Source: Tenacibaculum sp.
GTDB lineage: Bacteria; Bacteroidota; Bacteroidia; Flavobacteriales; Flavobacteriaceae
DNA: 61,684 nt
Assembly: GCA_018456245.1 (NCBI GenBank)
Contig: JAGYHQ010000005.1
Coordinates: forward strand, 1-61,684
Reading direction: 5' to 3'
Part shown: in pieces, positions 33,590-42,718 of the stretch
Numbering within the stretch: position 1 is the stretch's first letter
Layout: each line of letters begins with the position of its first letter
The notes under the pieces: generated by a model
Seen by the model: the letters and a program-made list of their open reading frames with translations, nothing else
Databases searched by the model: none
What the model was told of the DNA's origin: nothing
Program-made: the position numbers and the translations under genes

Positions 33590-33597
33590 CAAATATA
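33590..33597 (-). promoter_or_regulatory. TAnnTTTG -7 element upstream of the NUDIX gene
   Basis: TATATTTG on the minus strand lies 18 bases before the ATG at 33571. No matching -33 TTG is seen. Confidence 0.4.
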
Positions 33598-33671
33598 CAA
33601 TAAAAAAAGAATACTAAAACAGACAATAGTTCTACTATATTACCCATAATAACCTAAAAAAAACAATACAA

Positions 33672-34061
33672 ATGTACATTGATGGATATACAATAACAGT
33701 AAAAAAATCAGCAGAAGAATTATTCAATTTTTTAAGCTCATTAAATAATTATAAAGCACTAATGCCTGAAAACACAGAGAAATTTGTTGCTACAAATGAT
33801 TCTTTTACTTTTAGATTAAAAGGAATGCCTGAGATTAAACTAATATCAAAAGAAAAAACCGAACATTCTAACATAACATTAGGTTCTGCAAGTGATAAAT
33901 TTCCTTTCACTTTATCTACCAGTATTAAAGAAATTTCAAACGATGAATGTAAAGTTCAATTTAAATTTGACGGACAGTTTAGCTCAATGATTGAGATGAT
34001 GGTTAAATCCCCTTTAACCAAGTTTATAAATACTTTAACTGATAATCTTGCTAAATTATAG
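33672..34061 (+). CDS. SRPBCC-like small protein
   Basis: A 129-residue soluble protein. An N-terminal strand (YIDGYTITVKKSAEELFNFL) is followed by NNYKALMPENTEKF, repeated beta strands and a long C-terminal helix (MVKSPLTKFINTLTDNLAKL). This is the START/SRPBCC helix-grip shape that binds hydrophobic ligands. In flavobacteria this family is usually found between pyrE and birA; it keeps the birA neighbour, separated by a pentapeptide gene. Ligand and role are unknown. Confidence 0.75.
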   Translation: MYIDGYTITVKKSAEELFNFLSSLNNYKALMPENTEKFVATNDSFTFRLKGMPEIKLISKEKTEHSNITLGSASDKFPFTLSTSIKEISNDECKVQFKFDGQFSSMIEMMVKSPLTKFINTLTDNLAKL

Positions 34062-34090
34062 TGAGATTATTGGGTTAAGTATATTTTTTT

Positions 34091-34441
34091 TTAGTCTTCT
34101 TGCGTTAATGTAATACCAAAACAATAATTTTCCTCAAAAACTAAATTATTTGTGTTTGCTCCTTTAAATATTGCTGATTCAACTGAACAATTTTTTATTT
34201 GAACATTAGTTAAATCGGCATTACTAAAATCAATTTCTTTAATATTACAATTAATAAATTGTGTATTATTTAATTTAGATTCTTGAAAGTTTACAAAAAG
34301 AATACAATTTTCAAAACAAATATTTGACAAATTAACCTCTTTTAGAGGTGTGTTTTCTTCAATACACCACCCTTTAAAATATCTTTTACCTTTCGAATAC
34401 TGAAAAAGTAATTCTTTTATTGTTTTATCTTCTACTTCCAT
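34091..34441 (-). CDS. Pentapeptide-repeat-like protein
   Basis: A 116-residue protein. After a 30-residue N-terminal part, residues about 35-105 show five-residue spacing of the A/N-(D/N)-L/F-x-x type (CFENC, NFQES, QFINC, DFSNADLTNV, IFKGANTNNL), the signature of a right-handed quadrilateral beta helix. Only about 12-14 repeats are present, so it is short for the DNA-mimic Qnr group. It starts 8 bases after the birA stop and is presumably cotranscribed with it. Function is unknown. Confidence 0.75.
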   Translation of the reverse strand: MEVEDKTIKELLFQYSKGKRYFKGWCIEENTPLKEVNLSNICFENCILFVNFQESKLNNTQFINCNIKEIDFSNADLTNVQIKNCSVESAIFKGANTNNLVFEENYCFGITLTQED

Positions 34442-34449
34442 TTTTGTTG

Positions 34450-35184
34450 TTAATACACAAAAGAAACTTCTTTTATTCCAAATTCTTGTATGGTTTCATC
34501 TTCCAACTCCATTTGTAATTTACCATTATTTGAAACTCCTACAATTTTACCCATAAACAAGTTATTATTCTTATCTTTAAACATACTAGGAACACGTCTT
34601 TTATAAAGAACATCTAAATATTTCGTTTCTAATATTTGGTATTGTTTTTCATTTAATAACTGAATATTTTTCTTAATATTTTTTAAAATATGGTTAAGTA
34701 AATTACCTAAATCTGTTTCTTTATGTAAAATATTTTTAATTGAAGATGCATATTTTAAACTAGAAGGGAAAATCTCTTGATTAACATTTACCCCTATTCC
34801 TATAACAGATTGTGAAATTGCATTTCCCCTAAAAATATTTTCAATTAAAATACCACAAATTTTATGTTTACCTGACAGAATATCATTAGGCCATTTTATT
34901 GACAATTTAGGCACATTAAATTCCTTTAAAGTTTCAAAAACACTAACACAAACAGCAAAGTTTAAATATTTTTTGTTTTCTACACTAAGCTCATCAAAAA
35001 CAAGTAAAACACTAAATGTAAGATTTTTACCAGCATCTACAATCCATTTAGATTGCATTTGCCCCCTACCCTTAGTCTGTTCTTTTGCAACAACTACGGT
35101 ATAATTTTCAACCGTAGTGTTTACTGCCATATCTTTTAAAAAAGAATTGGTTGAATCAACCGTATCAAGTTTAATTATTTTCAC
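34450..35184 (-). CDS. birA: Biotin-[acetyl-CoA-carboxylase] ligase
   Basis: A 244-residue monofunctional biotin protein ligase that attaches biotin to the carboxyl-carrier protein. The biotinyl-AMP loop GRGQMQSKW is at 39-47, KWPNDI at 97-102, and HKICGILIEN at 107-116, followed by a C-terminal SH3-like cap (from about 200). There is no N-terminal HTH, so it does not act as a repressor. It reads divergently from rsfS across 91 bases, the usual arrangement in flavobacteria. Confidence 0.93.
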   Translation of the reverse strand: MKIIKLDTVDSTNSFLKDMAVNTTVENYTVVVAKEQTKGRGQMQSKWIVDAGKNLTFSVLLVFDELSVENKKYLNFAVCVSVFETLKEFNVPKLSIKWPNDILSGKHKICGILIENIFRGNAISQSVIGIGVNVNQEIFPSSLKYASSIKNILHKETDLGNLLNHILKNIKKNIQLLNEKQYQILETKYLDVLYKRRVPSMFKDKNNNLFMGKIVGVSNNGKLQMELEDETIQEFGIKEVSFVY

Positions 35185-35241
35185 TTAAAAGTAATTTGGT
35201 AACAAAAATCAATATTACATAAAATAGTCGTAAAAAAGTAA

Positions 35242-35249
35242 TAACTTTG
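35242..35249 (+). promoter_or_regulatory. TAnnTTTG -7 element upstream of rsfS
   Basis: TAACTTTG lies 26 bases before the rsfS ATG at 35276, in the gap divergent from birA. It would drive rsfS-ftsH-LUD-cdsA. Confidence 0.5.
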
Positions 35250-35275
35250 CTCCAAAATAACTATTATTATATTTA

Positions 35276-35644
35276 ATGGCAAAAAAAGAAATTAATACAG
35301 ACGAACTAATCGCTGTAATTATCAAAGGGATTGATGATGTAAAAGGAGAAGATATCCAATTATTAGATTTAAGACATATTGAAAATACTGTATGTGATTA
35401 TTTTATAATCTGTTCAGGTAACTCTAACACACAGGTAAGTGCAATATCTGCCAATGTACAAAAAGTGGTAAGTAAAACCCTAAGAGACAAACCTTGGCAT
35501 ATTGAAGGAGAAGTAAATTCGGAATGGATTTTGATGGATTATGTTAACGTAGCAGTACATATATTCCAAAAGCATATTAGAGAATTTTATGACATAGAAA
35601 GCCTTTGGGGAGATGCTAAGGTTACAAAAATTAACCCTCAATAA
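35276..35644 (+). CDS. rsfS: Ribosome silencing factor RsfS
   Basis: A 122-residue RsfS/Iojap protein, near the usual length. Family marks are the IKGIDDVKGEDIQLLDLRHI region, DYFIICSGNSNTQVSAIS near 42-59, and WILMDYVNVAVHIFQ near 86-100. It binds ribosomal protein L14 and blocks 50S-30S joining when nutrients are scarce. ftsH begins 26 bases later on the same strand. Confidence 0.93.
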   Translation: MAKKEINTDELIAVIIKGIDDVKGEDIQLLDLRHIENTVCDYFIICSGNSNTQVSAISANVQKVVSKTLRDKPWHIEGEVNSEWILMDYVNVAVHIFQKHIREFYDIESLWGDAKVTKINPQ

Positions 35645-35670
35645 TTTATTATTAAAAAATATTAGTTTTT

Positions 35671-37608
35671 ATGAGTGATAAGAAAAAAAAGAAATCTAAA
35701 TTTTCATTTAATTCATATTGGATTTACGCACCTATACTTTTGTTCTTTATAGGAACACAATTATTTAACCTTTCAGGGCTAACATCTCAAAGAATTACTA
35801 AAAATGAATTTTTAGAAATTTTAGAAGATAATGATATTAAAAAAATAGTTATAGAGAATAACAATCTAGCCTTAATTTACTTAAAAAATGAGGCTCTTAA
35901 AAAAAATAAATACAAAGAAATTACAAACTCTACCCTCCATAAAGCAGGTGTTCACGCATATGAATATAATTTTGGAGACTTACAAAATTTTGAAAACGAA
36001 ACTGACTCAATAAAAAAAGAAAAACATCTTGATTTTGATAGAGTAAACGTAGAGAGAACAAGTCTTGTAGATACTATCATAAACTTCTTACCTTTTATTT
36101 TATTAATTGGAGTTTGGATATTTTTTATGCGCCGCATGTCAGGTGCTGGCGGAGTTGGTGGCGGTAGTGGTCAAATATTTAGTATTGGTAAATCAAAAGC
36201 TAAATTATTTGATCAAGACACAAAAGTAAAAACCACATTTAAAGATGTCGCTGGTTTAGAAGGAGCAAAAGAAGAAGTACAAGAAATTGTAGATTTTCTT
36301 AAAAACCCAGCAAAATACACAAAATTAGGAGGAAAAATACCTAAAGGAGCCTTATTAGTAGGACCTCCGGGTACAGGAAAAACATTGTTAGCAAAAGCTG
36401 TTGCTGGTGAGGCAAATGTTCCTTTTTTCTCTTTATCGGGTTCTGATTTTGTTGAAATGTTTGTTGGTGTAGGAGCATCTCGTGTGAGAGATTTATTTAA
36501 ACAAGCTCAACAAAAATCTCCATCAATTATTTTTATTGATGAAATTGATGCCATTGGTAGGGCTCGTGGAAAAAACGGTATGACAGGCGGTAATGATGAA
36601 CGTGAAAACACATTAAACCAATTATTAACTGAAATGGACGGTTTTGGTACCGATACAAACGTAATTGTATTGGCTGCAACTAACCGTGCAGAAATTTTAG
36701 ACAAAGCCTTAATGCGTGCAGGACGTTTTGATCGTCAAATTTATGTTGATTTGCCAGGGCTAAACGAACGTAAAGAAATTTTTGAAGTACACATTAAACC
36801 TTTAAAATTATCAAATAATGTAAGTTTAGAGTTTTTAGCTCAACAAACACCTGGGTTTTCAGGAGCTGATATTGCTAACCTTTGTAATGAAGCTGCTTTA
36901 ATAGCTGCAAGAAAAAACAAAGAACTTATTGAACATCAAGATTTCTTAGATGCCGTTGATAGAATTGTAGGTGGATTAGAAAAAAAGAACAGTGTAATTA
37001 CACCAAAAGAGAAGAGAGTTATTGCATTTCACGAAGCCGGTCATGCAACTGTTAGTTGGATGTTAGAGCACGCTGCACCTCTTGTTAAAGTTACTATTGT
37101 TCCAAGAGGACAATCATTAGGTGCTGCTTGGTATTTACCTGAGGAAAGAAAAATTGTTCAAACAGAACAAATGCTTGATGAAATGTGTGCCACAATGGGT
37201 GGTAGAGCCGCTGAAAAGTTAATTTTTAATAAAATTTCAACAGGTGCGTTAAATGATTTAGAAAAAGTAACAAAACAAGCTCGTGCTATGGTTACTGTTT
37301 ATGGGCTTAACGAAGAAGTTGGTAATATTACTTTTTATGATTCATCAGGAAATGACTCTTTTGTAAAACCTTATAGTGAAGAAACTGCAAAAACAATTGA
37401 TGAAGAAATTTCTAAAATTATTGAAGGACAATATAAAAGAGCAATTAATATTTTAGAGAAAAATAAAGATAAATTAACTACTTTAGCGGAAAGATTATTA
37501 GAAACTGAAGTTATTTTTAAAGAAGATTTAGAAAAAATATTCGGTAAAAGACCTTTTGAACAAGAAGAAGAAAAGGAAATTACAACAGAAGAAAAAGAAG
37601 AAGAATAA
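35671..37608 (+). CDS. ftsH: ATP-dependent zinc metalloprotease FtsH
   Basis: A 645-residue membrane AAA+ protease. A transmembrane helix spans about 17-34, a periplasmic domain follows, and the second helix is at about 136-153, with MRRMSGAGG after it. The AAA module has Walker A GPPGTGKT at 231-238, Walker B IIFIDEID at 286-293 and the second region of homology with [20 protein letters not shown]. The zinc site is HEAGH at 454-458. The tail is highly acidic ([11 protein letters not shown]). It degrades membrane and regulatory proteins. The LUD gene follows after 21 bases. Confidence 0.97.
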   Translation: MSDKKKKKSKFSFNSYWIYAPILLFFIGTQLFNLSGLTSQRITKNEFLEILEDNDIKKIVIENNNLALIYLKNEALKKNKYKEITNSTLHKAGVHAYEYNFGDLQNFENETDSIKKEKHLDFDRVNVERTSLVDTIINFLPFILLIGVWIFFMRRMSGAGGVGGGSGQIFSIGKSKAKLFDQDTKVKTTFKDVAGLEGAKEEVQEIVDFLKNPAKYTKLGGKIPKGALLVGPPGTGKTLLAKAVAGEANVPFFSLSGSDFVEMFVGVGASRVRDLFKQAQQKSPSIIFIDEIDAIGRARGKNGMTGGNDERENTLNQLLTEMDGFGTDTNVIVLAATNRAEILDKALMRAGRFDRQIYVDLPGLNERKEIFEVHIKPLKLSNNVSLEFLAQQTPGFSGADIANLCNEAALIAARKNKELIEHQDFLDAVDRIVGGLEKKNSVITPKEKRVIAFHEAGHATVSWMLEHAAPLVKVTIVPRGQSLGAAWYLPEERKIVQTEQMLDEMCATMGGRAAEKLIFNKISTGALNDLEKVTKQARAMVTVYGLNEEVGNITFYDSSGNDSFVKPYSEETAKTIDEEISKIIEGQYKRAINILEKNKDKLTTLAERLLETEVIFKEDLEKIFGKRPFEQEEEKEITTEEKEEE

Positions 37609-37629
37609 TTTTTTTCATATAATAATAAT

Positions 37630-38223
37630 ATGAGTTTTTTTAAAAAAATATTCAAATCACAAAAGGAATCATTATCAACGGATAAAGAGATTGAACAAAA
37701 ACAATCAAACTTATCTATTGATGATGCTTTTGTACATAATTTTATAAGTAAAGGCGGTAAATTTTTATATTGTACTAAAATTGATGAAGTTATAGAAAAC
37801 ATCAATAATATTTTATTAGAAAACAATTGGAAAAAATTGTATTGTAACGACATAGATTTACTTAAATTAATTGCTAATTTAGATATAACTATTGAACATA
37901 ATTTTAACGGAGCAATACCTTTCTTTACAACCTGCGAACATCTAATTGCTAATGAAGGTAGTTTATTATTTTCATCAAACCAATTAGGATATAATAGGTT
38001 AAATGAGTTTTCTAAACACTTTATTGTTTATGCTACCACAAGTCAATTAGTTAAAAACACGGGAGAAGGTTTAACGGGTATTAAAACCAACTTTCAAGGA
38101 AATATTCCTACCAATATAAGCTCGGTAAAAAATTATTCTATTAAAGAATCAAGTGACGATTTTTTGGATTATGGTATATCTAATTCAAAAAATTTGTATT
38201 TATTACTATTTGAAGATTTATAA
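37630..38223 (+). CDS. LUD-domain protein (LutC/YkgG family)
   Basis: A 197-residue protein with the LUD fold of LutC. Residues 1-30 are a charged leader (SFFKKIFKSQKESLSTDKE). Conserved pieces are AIPFFTTCEHLIANEGSLLF near 97-116 and NTGEGLTGIKTNF near 143-155, with a C-terminal LYLLLFEDL. LutC takes part in lactate oxidation with LutAB; those genes are not here, and a stand-alone copy between ftsH and cdsA is standard in flavobacteria, where its role is unknown. Confidence 0.85.
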   Translation: MSFFKKIFKSQKESLSTDKEIEQKQSNLSIDDAFVHNFISKGGKFLYCTKIDEVIENINNILLENNWKKLYCNDIDLLKLIANLDITIEHNFNGAIPFFTTCEHLIANEGSLLFSSNQLGYNRLNEFSKHFIVYATTSQLVKNTGEGLTGIKTNFQGNIPTNISSVKNYSIKESSDDFLDYGISNSKNLYLLLFEDL

Positions 38224-38224
38224 T

Positions 38225-39022
38225 ATGCAAAACCTTATTCAAAGAAGTATTTCTGCAGTTGTATTTGTAGCTTTATTTCTTTTTACCATAATTTTTTCAT
38301 CAAAAACCTATTTGGGTCTTATACTGGTATTTGCTTTAATTTGTTTATGGGAATTTTCTAAAATTATCAATTTAAAAAATATAATACCTTATATTTTACT
38401 ACCAATTCCTACTTTATATTTTAGTTATATAGCTTTAAACAGCACTATTTTATTTTTTTTAGTTATAACATTAATATCTTCTGTAGTACTTTTGTATTAT
38501 CTATTCACTTTAAAAGTATTTCCTATAAAAAAACATATACATAAATTAATATTATGTGTACAATATATAATTCTTCCTTTTACTTTTTTAGCTTTACTTC
38601 CTTTTGTTAACGGAATTTACACCCCTAAACTTATTATAAGTGTTATTGTATTAATTTGGACAAATGACAGTTTTGCGTATTTAGTAGGTAGAAAAATAGG
38701 AAAAAACAAACTTTTTAAAAGTGTTTCACCTAAAAAAACCATTGAAGGCTTTATTGGAGGGTTAGTTTTTTCTGTACTAGTTAGTATTATTATAGGAAGT
38801 TTTGTAAATATTTTTTCGTTATTAAACTGGGTTATTATTGCAATTATTGTTTCTTCATTTGGTACTTTGGGAGATTTAATTGAAAGTAAGTTTAAACGAC
38901 AAGCAAACATAAAAGATAGTGGTAAAATTATGCCGGGGCACGGTGGATTATTAGACCGATTAGATAGTTTATATTTCTTAGCTCCTTTCCTATATTTTTA
39001 TATTCATTTTTTAATTAATTAA
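38225..39022 (+). CDS. cdsA: Phosphatidate cytidylyltransferase
   Basis: A 265-residue integral membrane enzyme making CDP-diacylglycerol from phosphatidate and CTP. Hydrophobic segments cover the chain. The CDP-diglyceride synthase signature is complete near the end: SKFKRQANIKDSGKIMPGHG then GLLDRLDS. The frame is open upstream to 38153 inside the LUD gene, but the ATG at 38225 (MQNLIQRSIS) begins the family N-terminus and is one base past the LUD stop. The product would feed phosphatidylserine synthase, and the psd gene at 46221 acts later in the same pathway. Confidence 0.95.
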   Translation: MQNLIQRSISAVVFVALFLFTIIFSSKTYLGLILVFALICLWEFSKIINLKNIIPYILLPIPTLYFSYIALNSTILFFLVITLISSVVLLYYLFTLKVFPIKKHIHKLILCVQYIILPFTFLALLPFVNGIYTPKLIISVIVLIWTNDSFAYLVGRKIGKNKLFKSVSPKKTIEGFIGGLVFSVLVSIIIGSFVNIFSLLNWVIIAIIVSSFGTLGDLIESKFKRQANIKDSGKIMPGHGGLLDRLDSLYFLAPFLYFYIHFLIN

Positions 39023-39047
39023 AAAAATAATTAATCTTAATTTAATA

Positions 39048-39078
39048 TTGCAATACGCATAGTTTTACAATATATTTG
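39048..39078 (+). promoter_or_regulatory. Complete flavobacterial promoter of the thrS-infC-rpmI-rplT operon
   Basis: TTG at 39048-39050 and TATATTTG at 39071-39078 are separated by 20 bases, matching the TTG-N(17-23)-TAnnTTTG pattern. The leader of about 45 bases contains a short TTCCC/GGGAA hairpin (39092-39109). This is one of only two complete matches I found. Confidence 0.7.
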
Positions 39079-39127
39079 TGTCTTGTAAAAATTCCCACTT
39101 GTAAGGGAACACTAAAACTATAAGACT

Positions 39128-41080
39128 ATGATAAAGATTACATTACCAGACGGAAGCGTTAGAGAATTTGAAAAGAATACTACTGTAATAGAAGTAGCAA
39201 GAAACATTAGTGAAGGTTTTGCCAGAAACGTAATTTCTGCAAAATTTAACAATAAAACTGTAGAAACATCTACAAAATTAACTTCTGACGGGGCTTTAAC
39301 CTTATTTACGTTTGATAATAATGAAGGAAAAGAGGCTTTTTGGCATTCATCAGCACACGTATTAGCTCAGGCTATTTTAGATTTTTATCCTCAAGCAAAA
39401 TTAACTATAGGACCTGCTATTGAAAACGGTTTTTATTATGATGTTGATTTTGGTAATGAAATAATTTCAGAAAAAGATTTTGCCAAAATTGAAAAGAAAT
39501 TTTTAGAAAGAGCTCGTGAAAAAGCTGAATTTAAAATGCGTTCTGTTTCAAAAGAAGAAGCATTAGCATACTATAAGGAAAGAAATAATGAATATAAAGT
39601 TGAGTTAATTGAAAACTTAACTGACGGAGATATTACATTTTGTGACCATAGTGATTTTACTGATTTATGCCGTGGAGGTCATATACCAAATACAGGAATT
39701 ATTAAGGCAGTTAAAATAATGAGTGTTGCTGGTGCATACTGGCGAGGAGATGAAAAAAACAAACAGTTAACACGTGTTTATGGTATTTCATTTCCAAAAC
39801 AAAAATTATTAACTGAATATTTAGAACTTTTAGAAGAAGCTAAAAAACGTGATCATAGAAAATTAGGAAAAGAATTAGAATTATTTACTTTTTCGCAAAA
39901 AGTTGGTCAAGGATTACCTTTGTGGTTACCAAAAGGTGCTGCTCTTCGTAGTCGTTTAGAAAACTTCTTAAAAGATGCACAAAAAAAGGCAGGATATGAA
40001 ATGGTGATGACACCTCATATTGGGCAAAAAGAGCTGTATGTTACCTCTGGGCATTACGCTAAATATGGAGAGGACAGTTTCCAACCAATAACTACTCCTA
40101 AAGAAGATGAAGAGTTTTTATTAAAACCTATGAACTGCCCACATCACTGTGAAGTTTTCAACTTTAAACCTTATTCTTATAAGGATTTACCAAAACGTTT
40201 TGCTGAATTTGGTACCGTATATCGTTACGAGCAAAGTGGTGAATTACACGGTTTAACAAGAGTTCGTGGTTTCACACAAGATGATGCACATATTTTTTGT
40301 ACTCCTGATCAATTAGACAGTGAATTTAAAAATGTAATTGATTTAGTATTATACGTTTTCGGTTCATTAGGATTTGAAGATTTTACAGCACAAGTTTCTG
40401 TTAGAGATTTAAGTAATCCTGAAAAATATATCGGTTCAGTTGAAAATTGGGAAAAAGCAGAACAAGCTATTATAAATGCAGCAAAAGATAAAGGGTTAGA
40501 TTATGTAATAGAATCTGGCGAGGCTGCTTTTTACGGTCCTAAGTTAGATTTTATGGTAAAAGATGCCTTAGGAAGAAGTTGGCAATTAGGAACTATTCAG
40601 GTTGATTATAACTTACCTGAACGTTTTGATTTACAATATAAAGGTAATGACAATGAATTACATAGGCCGGTAATGATACACAGAGCTCCATTCGGTTCTA
40701 TGGAACGTTTTATTGCCGTTTTATTAGAGCATACAGGAGGTAATTTCCCCCTTTGGCTTACTCCTGAACAGGTTATTATACTGCCAATCAGTGAGAAATA
40801 TGAAAAATACACGAAAAAAGTTTTAAATCTGCTGGAAAATTCCGAAATTCGCACCCTCGTTGACAACCGTAACGAAAAAACCGGTAGAAAAATACGTGAT
40901 GCCGAGATGAACAAAATTCCGTTTATGCTCATTGTAGGGGAAAATGAGGAAGAAAATGGCACGGTATCTGTAAGAAAACACGGTGAAGGTGATTTAGGAA
41001 CATTCACAATAGATGAATTTATCTCTGTAATTAAAGAGGAAGTTCAAAAAACATTAGTTCCTTTTTTACCAAATAAGTAA
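39128..41080 (+). CDS. thrS: Threonyl-tRNA synthetase
   Basis: A 650-residue class II synthetase with all domains. The TGS domain covers 1-60 ([18 protein letters not shown]). The editing domain has [11 protein letters not shown] near 75-85 and [12 protein letters not shown]. The catalytic core has zinc-binding [11 protein letters not shown], motif 2 [20 protein letters not shown], and motif 3 [20 protein letters not shown]. The anticodon-binding domain follows from about 545 ([10 protein letters not shown]). It charges tRNA-Thr, whose gene lies 1.5 kb downstream. It leads the translation operon. Confidence 0.98.
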   Translation: MIKITLPDGSVREFEKNTTVIEVARNISEGFARNVISAKFNNKTVETSTKLTSDGALTLFTFDNNEGKEAFWHSSAHVLAQAILDFYPQAKLTIGPAIENGFYYDVDFGNEIISEKDFAKIEKKFLERAREKAEFKMRSVSKEEALAYYKERNNEYKVELIENLTDGDITFCDHSDFTDLCRGGHIPNTGIIKAVKIMSVAGAYWRGDEKNKQLTRVYGISFPKQKLLTEYLELLEEAKKRDHRKLGKELELFTFSQKVGQGLPLWLPKGAALRSRLENFLKDAQKKAGYEMVMTPHIGQKELYVTSGHYAKYGEDSFQPITTPKEDEEFLLKPMNCPHHCEVFNFKPYSYKDLPKRFAEFGTVYRYEQSGELHGLTRVRGFTQDDAHIFCTPDQLDSEFKNVIDLVLYVFGSLGFEDFTAQVSVRDLSNPEKYIGSVENWEKAEQAIINAAKDKGLDYVIESGEAAFYGPKLDFMVKDALGRSWQLGTIQVDYNLPERFDLQYKGNDNELHRPVMIHRAPFGSMERFIAVLLEHTGGNFPLWLTPEQVIILPISEKYEKYTKKVLNLLENSEIRTLVDNRNEKTGRKIRDAEMNKIPFMLIVGENEEENGTVSVRKHGEGDLGTFTIDEFISVIKEEVQKTLVPFLPNK

Positions 41081-41105
41081 GATAGTAATTTTAAATTTAT
41101 AAGTT

Positions 41106-41666
41106 ATAGCAATTAGAAGAAAAGGCGGCCGTAGACCGCTAAGGGTAATTAAAGAAGACCAACACAGAATTAATGAGAAAATTCGTGGTGTTGAAGAAGT
41201 TCGTTTAGTAGGTGATAACGTTGAAGTTGGCGTTTATCCTTTAATTAAAGCTAAACTGTTAGCTATTGAACAGGGGTTGGATTTAGTTGAAATTTCGCCA
41301 AATGCGGAGCCACCTGTTTGTAAAATAATTGAATATAAAAAATTCATGTATGAGCAGAAAAAACGTGAGAAAGCCTTAAAATCAAAAGCAACTAAAGTTA
41401 CTGTTAAGGAAATACGTTTTGGACCTCAAACCGACGAACATGATTATGAATTTAAGAAAAAGCACGCCATTAAGTTTTTACAAGATGGTGCTAAATTAAA
41501 GGCATATGTATTCTTTAAAGGACGTTCAATAATATTTAAAGAACAAGGGCAAATTTTATTATTAAGATTAGCTCAGGAACTTGAAGAATACGGAAAGGTT
41601 GAACAAATGCCAAAATTAGAAGGTAAACGTATGATTATGTTTATTTCTCCTAAAAAAACGAAATAA
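41106..41666 (+). CDS. infC: Translation initiation factor IF-3, apparent ATA start
   Basis: A 186-residue IF-3. The protein-coding pattern continues upstream of the first ATG-like start: reading back in frame gives [20 protein letters not shown], the normal IF-3 N-domain. The frame is closed by TAA at 41100-41102, leaving only GTT, then ATA at 41106 and ATT at 41112 as possible starts. ATA-GCA-ATT-AGA aligns with an M-A-I-R beginning, so ATA is preferred, with ATT (as in E. coli infC) the alternative. Rare start codons in infC allow autoregulation, since IF-3 rejects initiation at them. The C-domain is complete ([16 protein letters not shown]). rpmI follows. Confidence 0.9.
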   Translation: MAIRRKGGRRPLRVIKEDQHRINEKIRGVEEVRLVGDNVEVGVYPLIKAKLLAIEQGLDLVEISPNAEPPVCKIIEYKKFMYEQKKREKALKSKATKVTVKEIRFGPQTDEHDYEFKKKHAIKFLQDGAKLKAYVFFKGRSIIFKEQGQILLLRLAQELEEYGKVEQMPKLEGKRMIMFISPKKTK

Positions 41667-41723
41667 AATTAAATAGTTTATTAAACTATAAAGATAGTAA
41701 AGCAAGATAAAAACTATATAGAG

Positions 41724-41921
41724 ATGCCTAAAATGAAAACCAAATCTAGTGCCAAAAAACGTTTTAAGTTAACAGGTACTGGTAAAATTAAAAGAAAGCA
41801 CGCGTTTAAAAGTCACATCTTAACAAAGAAGTCTAAAAAACGTAAATTAGCTTTAACTCATTCAACTTTAGTACATAAGTCGGATGAAGCAAACATTAAG
41901 CAACAATTATTATTAGGATAA
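41724..41921 (+). CDS. rpmI: 50S ribosomal protein L35
   Basis: A 65-residue, very basic protein of standard length. [20 protein letters not shown] is the L35 opening and [20 protein letters not shown] core follows. It sits between infC and rplT as in most bacteria. A 105-base spacer to rplT has no convincing hairpin or pseudoknot visible by eye. Confidence 0.97.
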   Translation: MPKMKTKSSAKKRFKLTGTGKIKRKHAFKSHILTKKSKKRKLALTHSTLVHKSDEANIKQQLLLG

Positions 41922-42026
41922 TTAGTTAGCTAAGGGAATTTAATTATTAACCATGGAGTTAGGCTTTTATTAAGTGTTTAGTTATTTATTAATTAAACCG
42001 CCTACTACAAAAAAACAATTTGAATT

Positions 42027-42371
42027 ATGCCAAGATCAGTAAATTCAGTAGCTTCAAGAAATAGAAGAAAAAAAATATTGAAGCAAGCAAAAGGTTACTT
42101 TGGACGTAGAAAAAACGTTTACACAGTAGCAAAAAACGCGGTTGAAAAAGCTATGCTATATGCATACAGAGACCGTAAAAACAATAAGAGAAACTTCCGT
42201 AGTTTATGGATTCAACGTATTAACGCTGGAGTTCGTTTATACGGAATGTCTTACTCACAGTTTATGGGTAAAGTAAAAGCTAACAATATAGAATTAAACC
42301 GTAAGGTTTTAGCTGATTTAGCAATGAACAACCCAAAAGCTTTTAAGGCTATTGTAGATAAAATAAAATAA
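42027..42371 (+). CDS. rplT: 50S ribosomal protein L20
   Basis: A 114-residue L20 of normal length. The basic N-terminal extension ([20 protein letters not shown], then [10 protein letters not shown]) threads into 23S rRNA, and the globular C-domain has [16 protein letters not shown]20 represses its own operon in other bacteria; a similar loop is possible but no binding site is evident. A clear terminator follows at 42397. Confidence 0.97.
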   Translation: MPRSVNSVASRNRRKKILKQAKGYFGRRKNVYTVAKNAVEKAMLYAYRDRKNNKRNFRSLWIQRINAGVRLYGMSYSQFMGKVKANNIELNRKVLADLAMNNPKAFKAIVDKIK

Positions 42372-42396
42372 TTTTAAAAATAAATCTTGCTATACT

Positions 42397-42428
42397 AAAA
42401 ACCCAAACTTTACTGTTTGGGTTTTTTT
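42397..42428 (+). terminator. Terminator of the thrS-infC-rpmI-rplT operon
   Basis: AAAAACCCAAAC (42397-42408) pairs with GTTTGGGTTTTT around the loop TTTACT, and seven T follow the stem. It lies 25 bases past the rplT stop. Confidence 0.9.
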
Positions 42429-42503
42429 AATTTTATATAAATATTTGTTTATAAACACGTTATAAAAGCAGAATAAAATTTATTAAAAAAATATTTTTTT
42501 TAT

Positions 42504-42533
42504 TTGGTAATTTTAAAAAAGCTATTATATTTG
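42504..42533 (+). promoter_or_regulatory. Complete flavobacterial promoter of tRNA-Thr
   Basis: TTG at 42504-42506 and TATATTTG at 42526-42533 are 19 bases apart, an ideal match to the Bacteroidota consensus. The mature tRNA starts 21 bases later. Confidence 0.75.
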
Positions 42534-42554
42534 CACCACTTTTGAAGGCAAAAA

Positions 42555-42628
42555 GCCGATGTAGCTCAGCTGGCTAGAGCAGCTGATTTGTAATCAGCAG
42601 GTCGTGGGTTCGAGTCCCTCCATCGGCT
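42555..42628 (+). tRNA. tRNA-Thr (anticodon TGT)
   Basis: A 74-base cloverleaf. The acceptor stem GCCGATG pairs with CATCGGC (42621-42627), with T as discriminator and no encoded CCA. The D-arm contains AGCTCAGCTGGCTAGAGC. The anticodon stem GCTGA/TCAGC frames the loop TTTGTAA, giving anticodon TGT, which reads ACA and other threonine codons by wobble. The T-arm has GTGGGTTCGAGTCCCTC. It has its own promoter and terminator and lies 1.5 kb from thrS. Confidence 0.97.
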
Positions 42629-42635
42629 CTTATTT

Positions 42636-42669
42636 AAAGTGTAAACTTAAAAAAGTTTACACTTTTTTT
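42636..42669 (+). terminator. Terminator after tRNA-Thr
   Basis: A perfect 13-base stem, AAAGTGTAAACTT (42636-42648) with AAGTTTACACTTT (42653-42665), around an AAAA loop and ending in a T run. It starts 8 bases after the tRNA. Confidence 0.92.
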
Positions 42670-42684
42670 ATACTTTAAAATCAC

Positions 42685-42692
42685 TAACTTTG
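42685..42692 (+). promoter_or_regulatory. TAnnTTTG -7 element upstream of udk
   Basis: TAACTTTG lies 26 bases before the udk ATG at 42719, between the tRNA terminator and the gene. It would drive udk, the divIC-like gene, both mutase-like genes and perhaps psd. Confidence 0.5.
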
Positions 42693-42718
42693 CATACATC
42701 CTTTTAATAAAAAAAATT

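Noticed and set aside
37371-37853. A 160-codon minus-strand frame spanning the ftsH end and LUD start
   Set aside because: It is Ser/Leu/Phe-rich, typical for the antisense of Lys/Glu-rich coding DNA, and crosses two real genes.
38153-38224. Longer N-terminus of CdsA inside the LUD gene
   Set aside because: The extra 24 residues are antisense-like aromatic sequence; the ATG right after the LUD stop gives the family N-terminus.
42636-42669. Threonine T-box or attenuator near tRNA-Thr
   Set aside because: The hairpin is a simple terminator directly after the tRNA; no T-box bulge sequence or specifier loop is seen, and thrS lies upstream with its own promoter.
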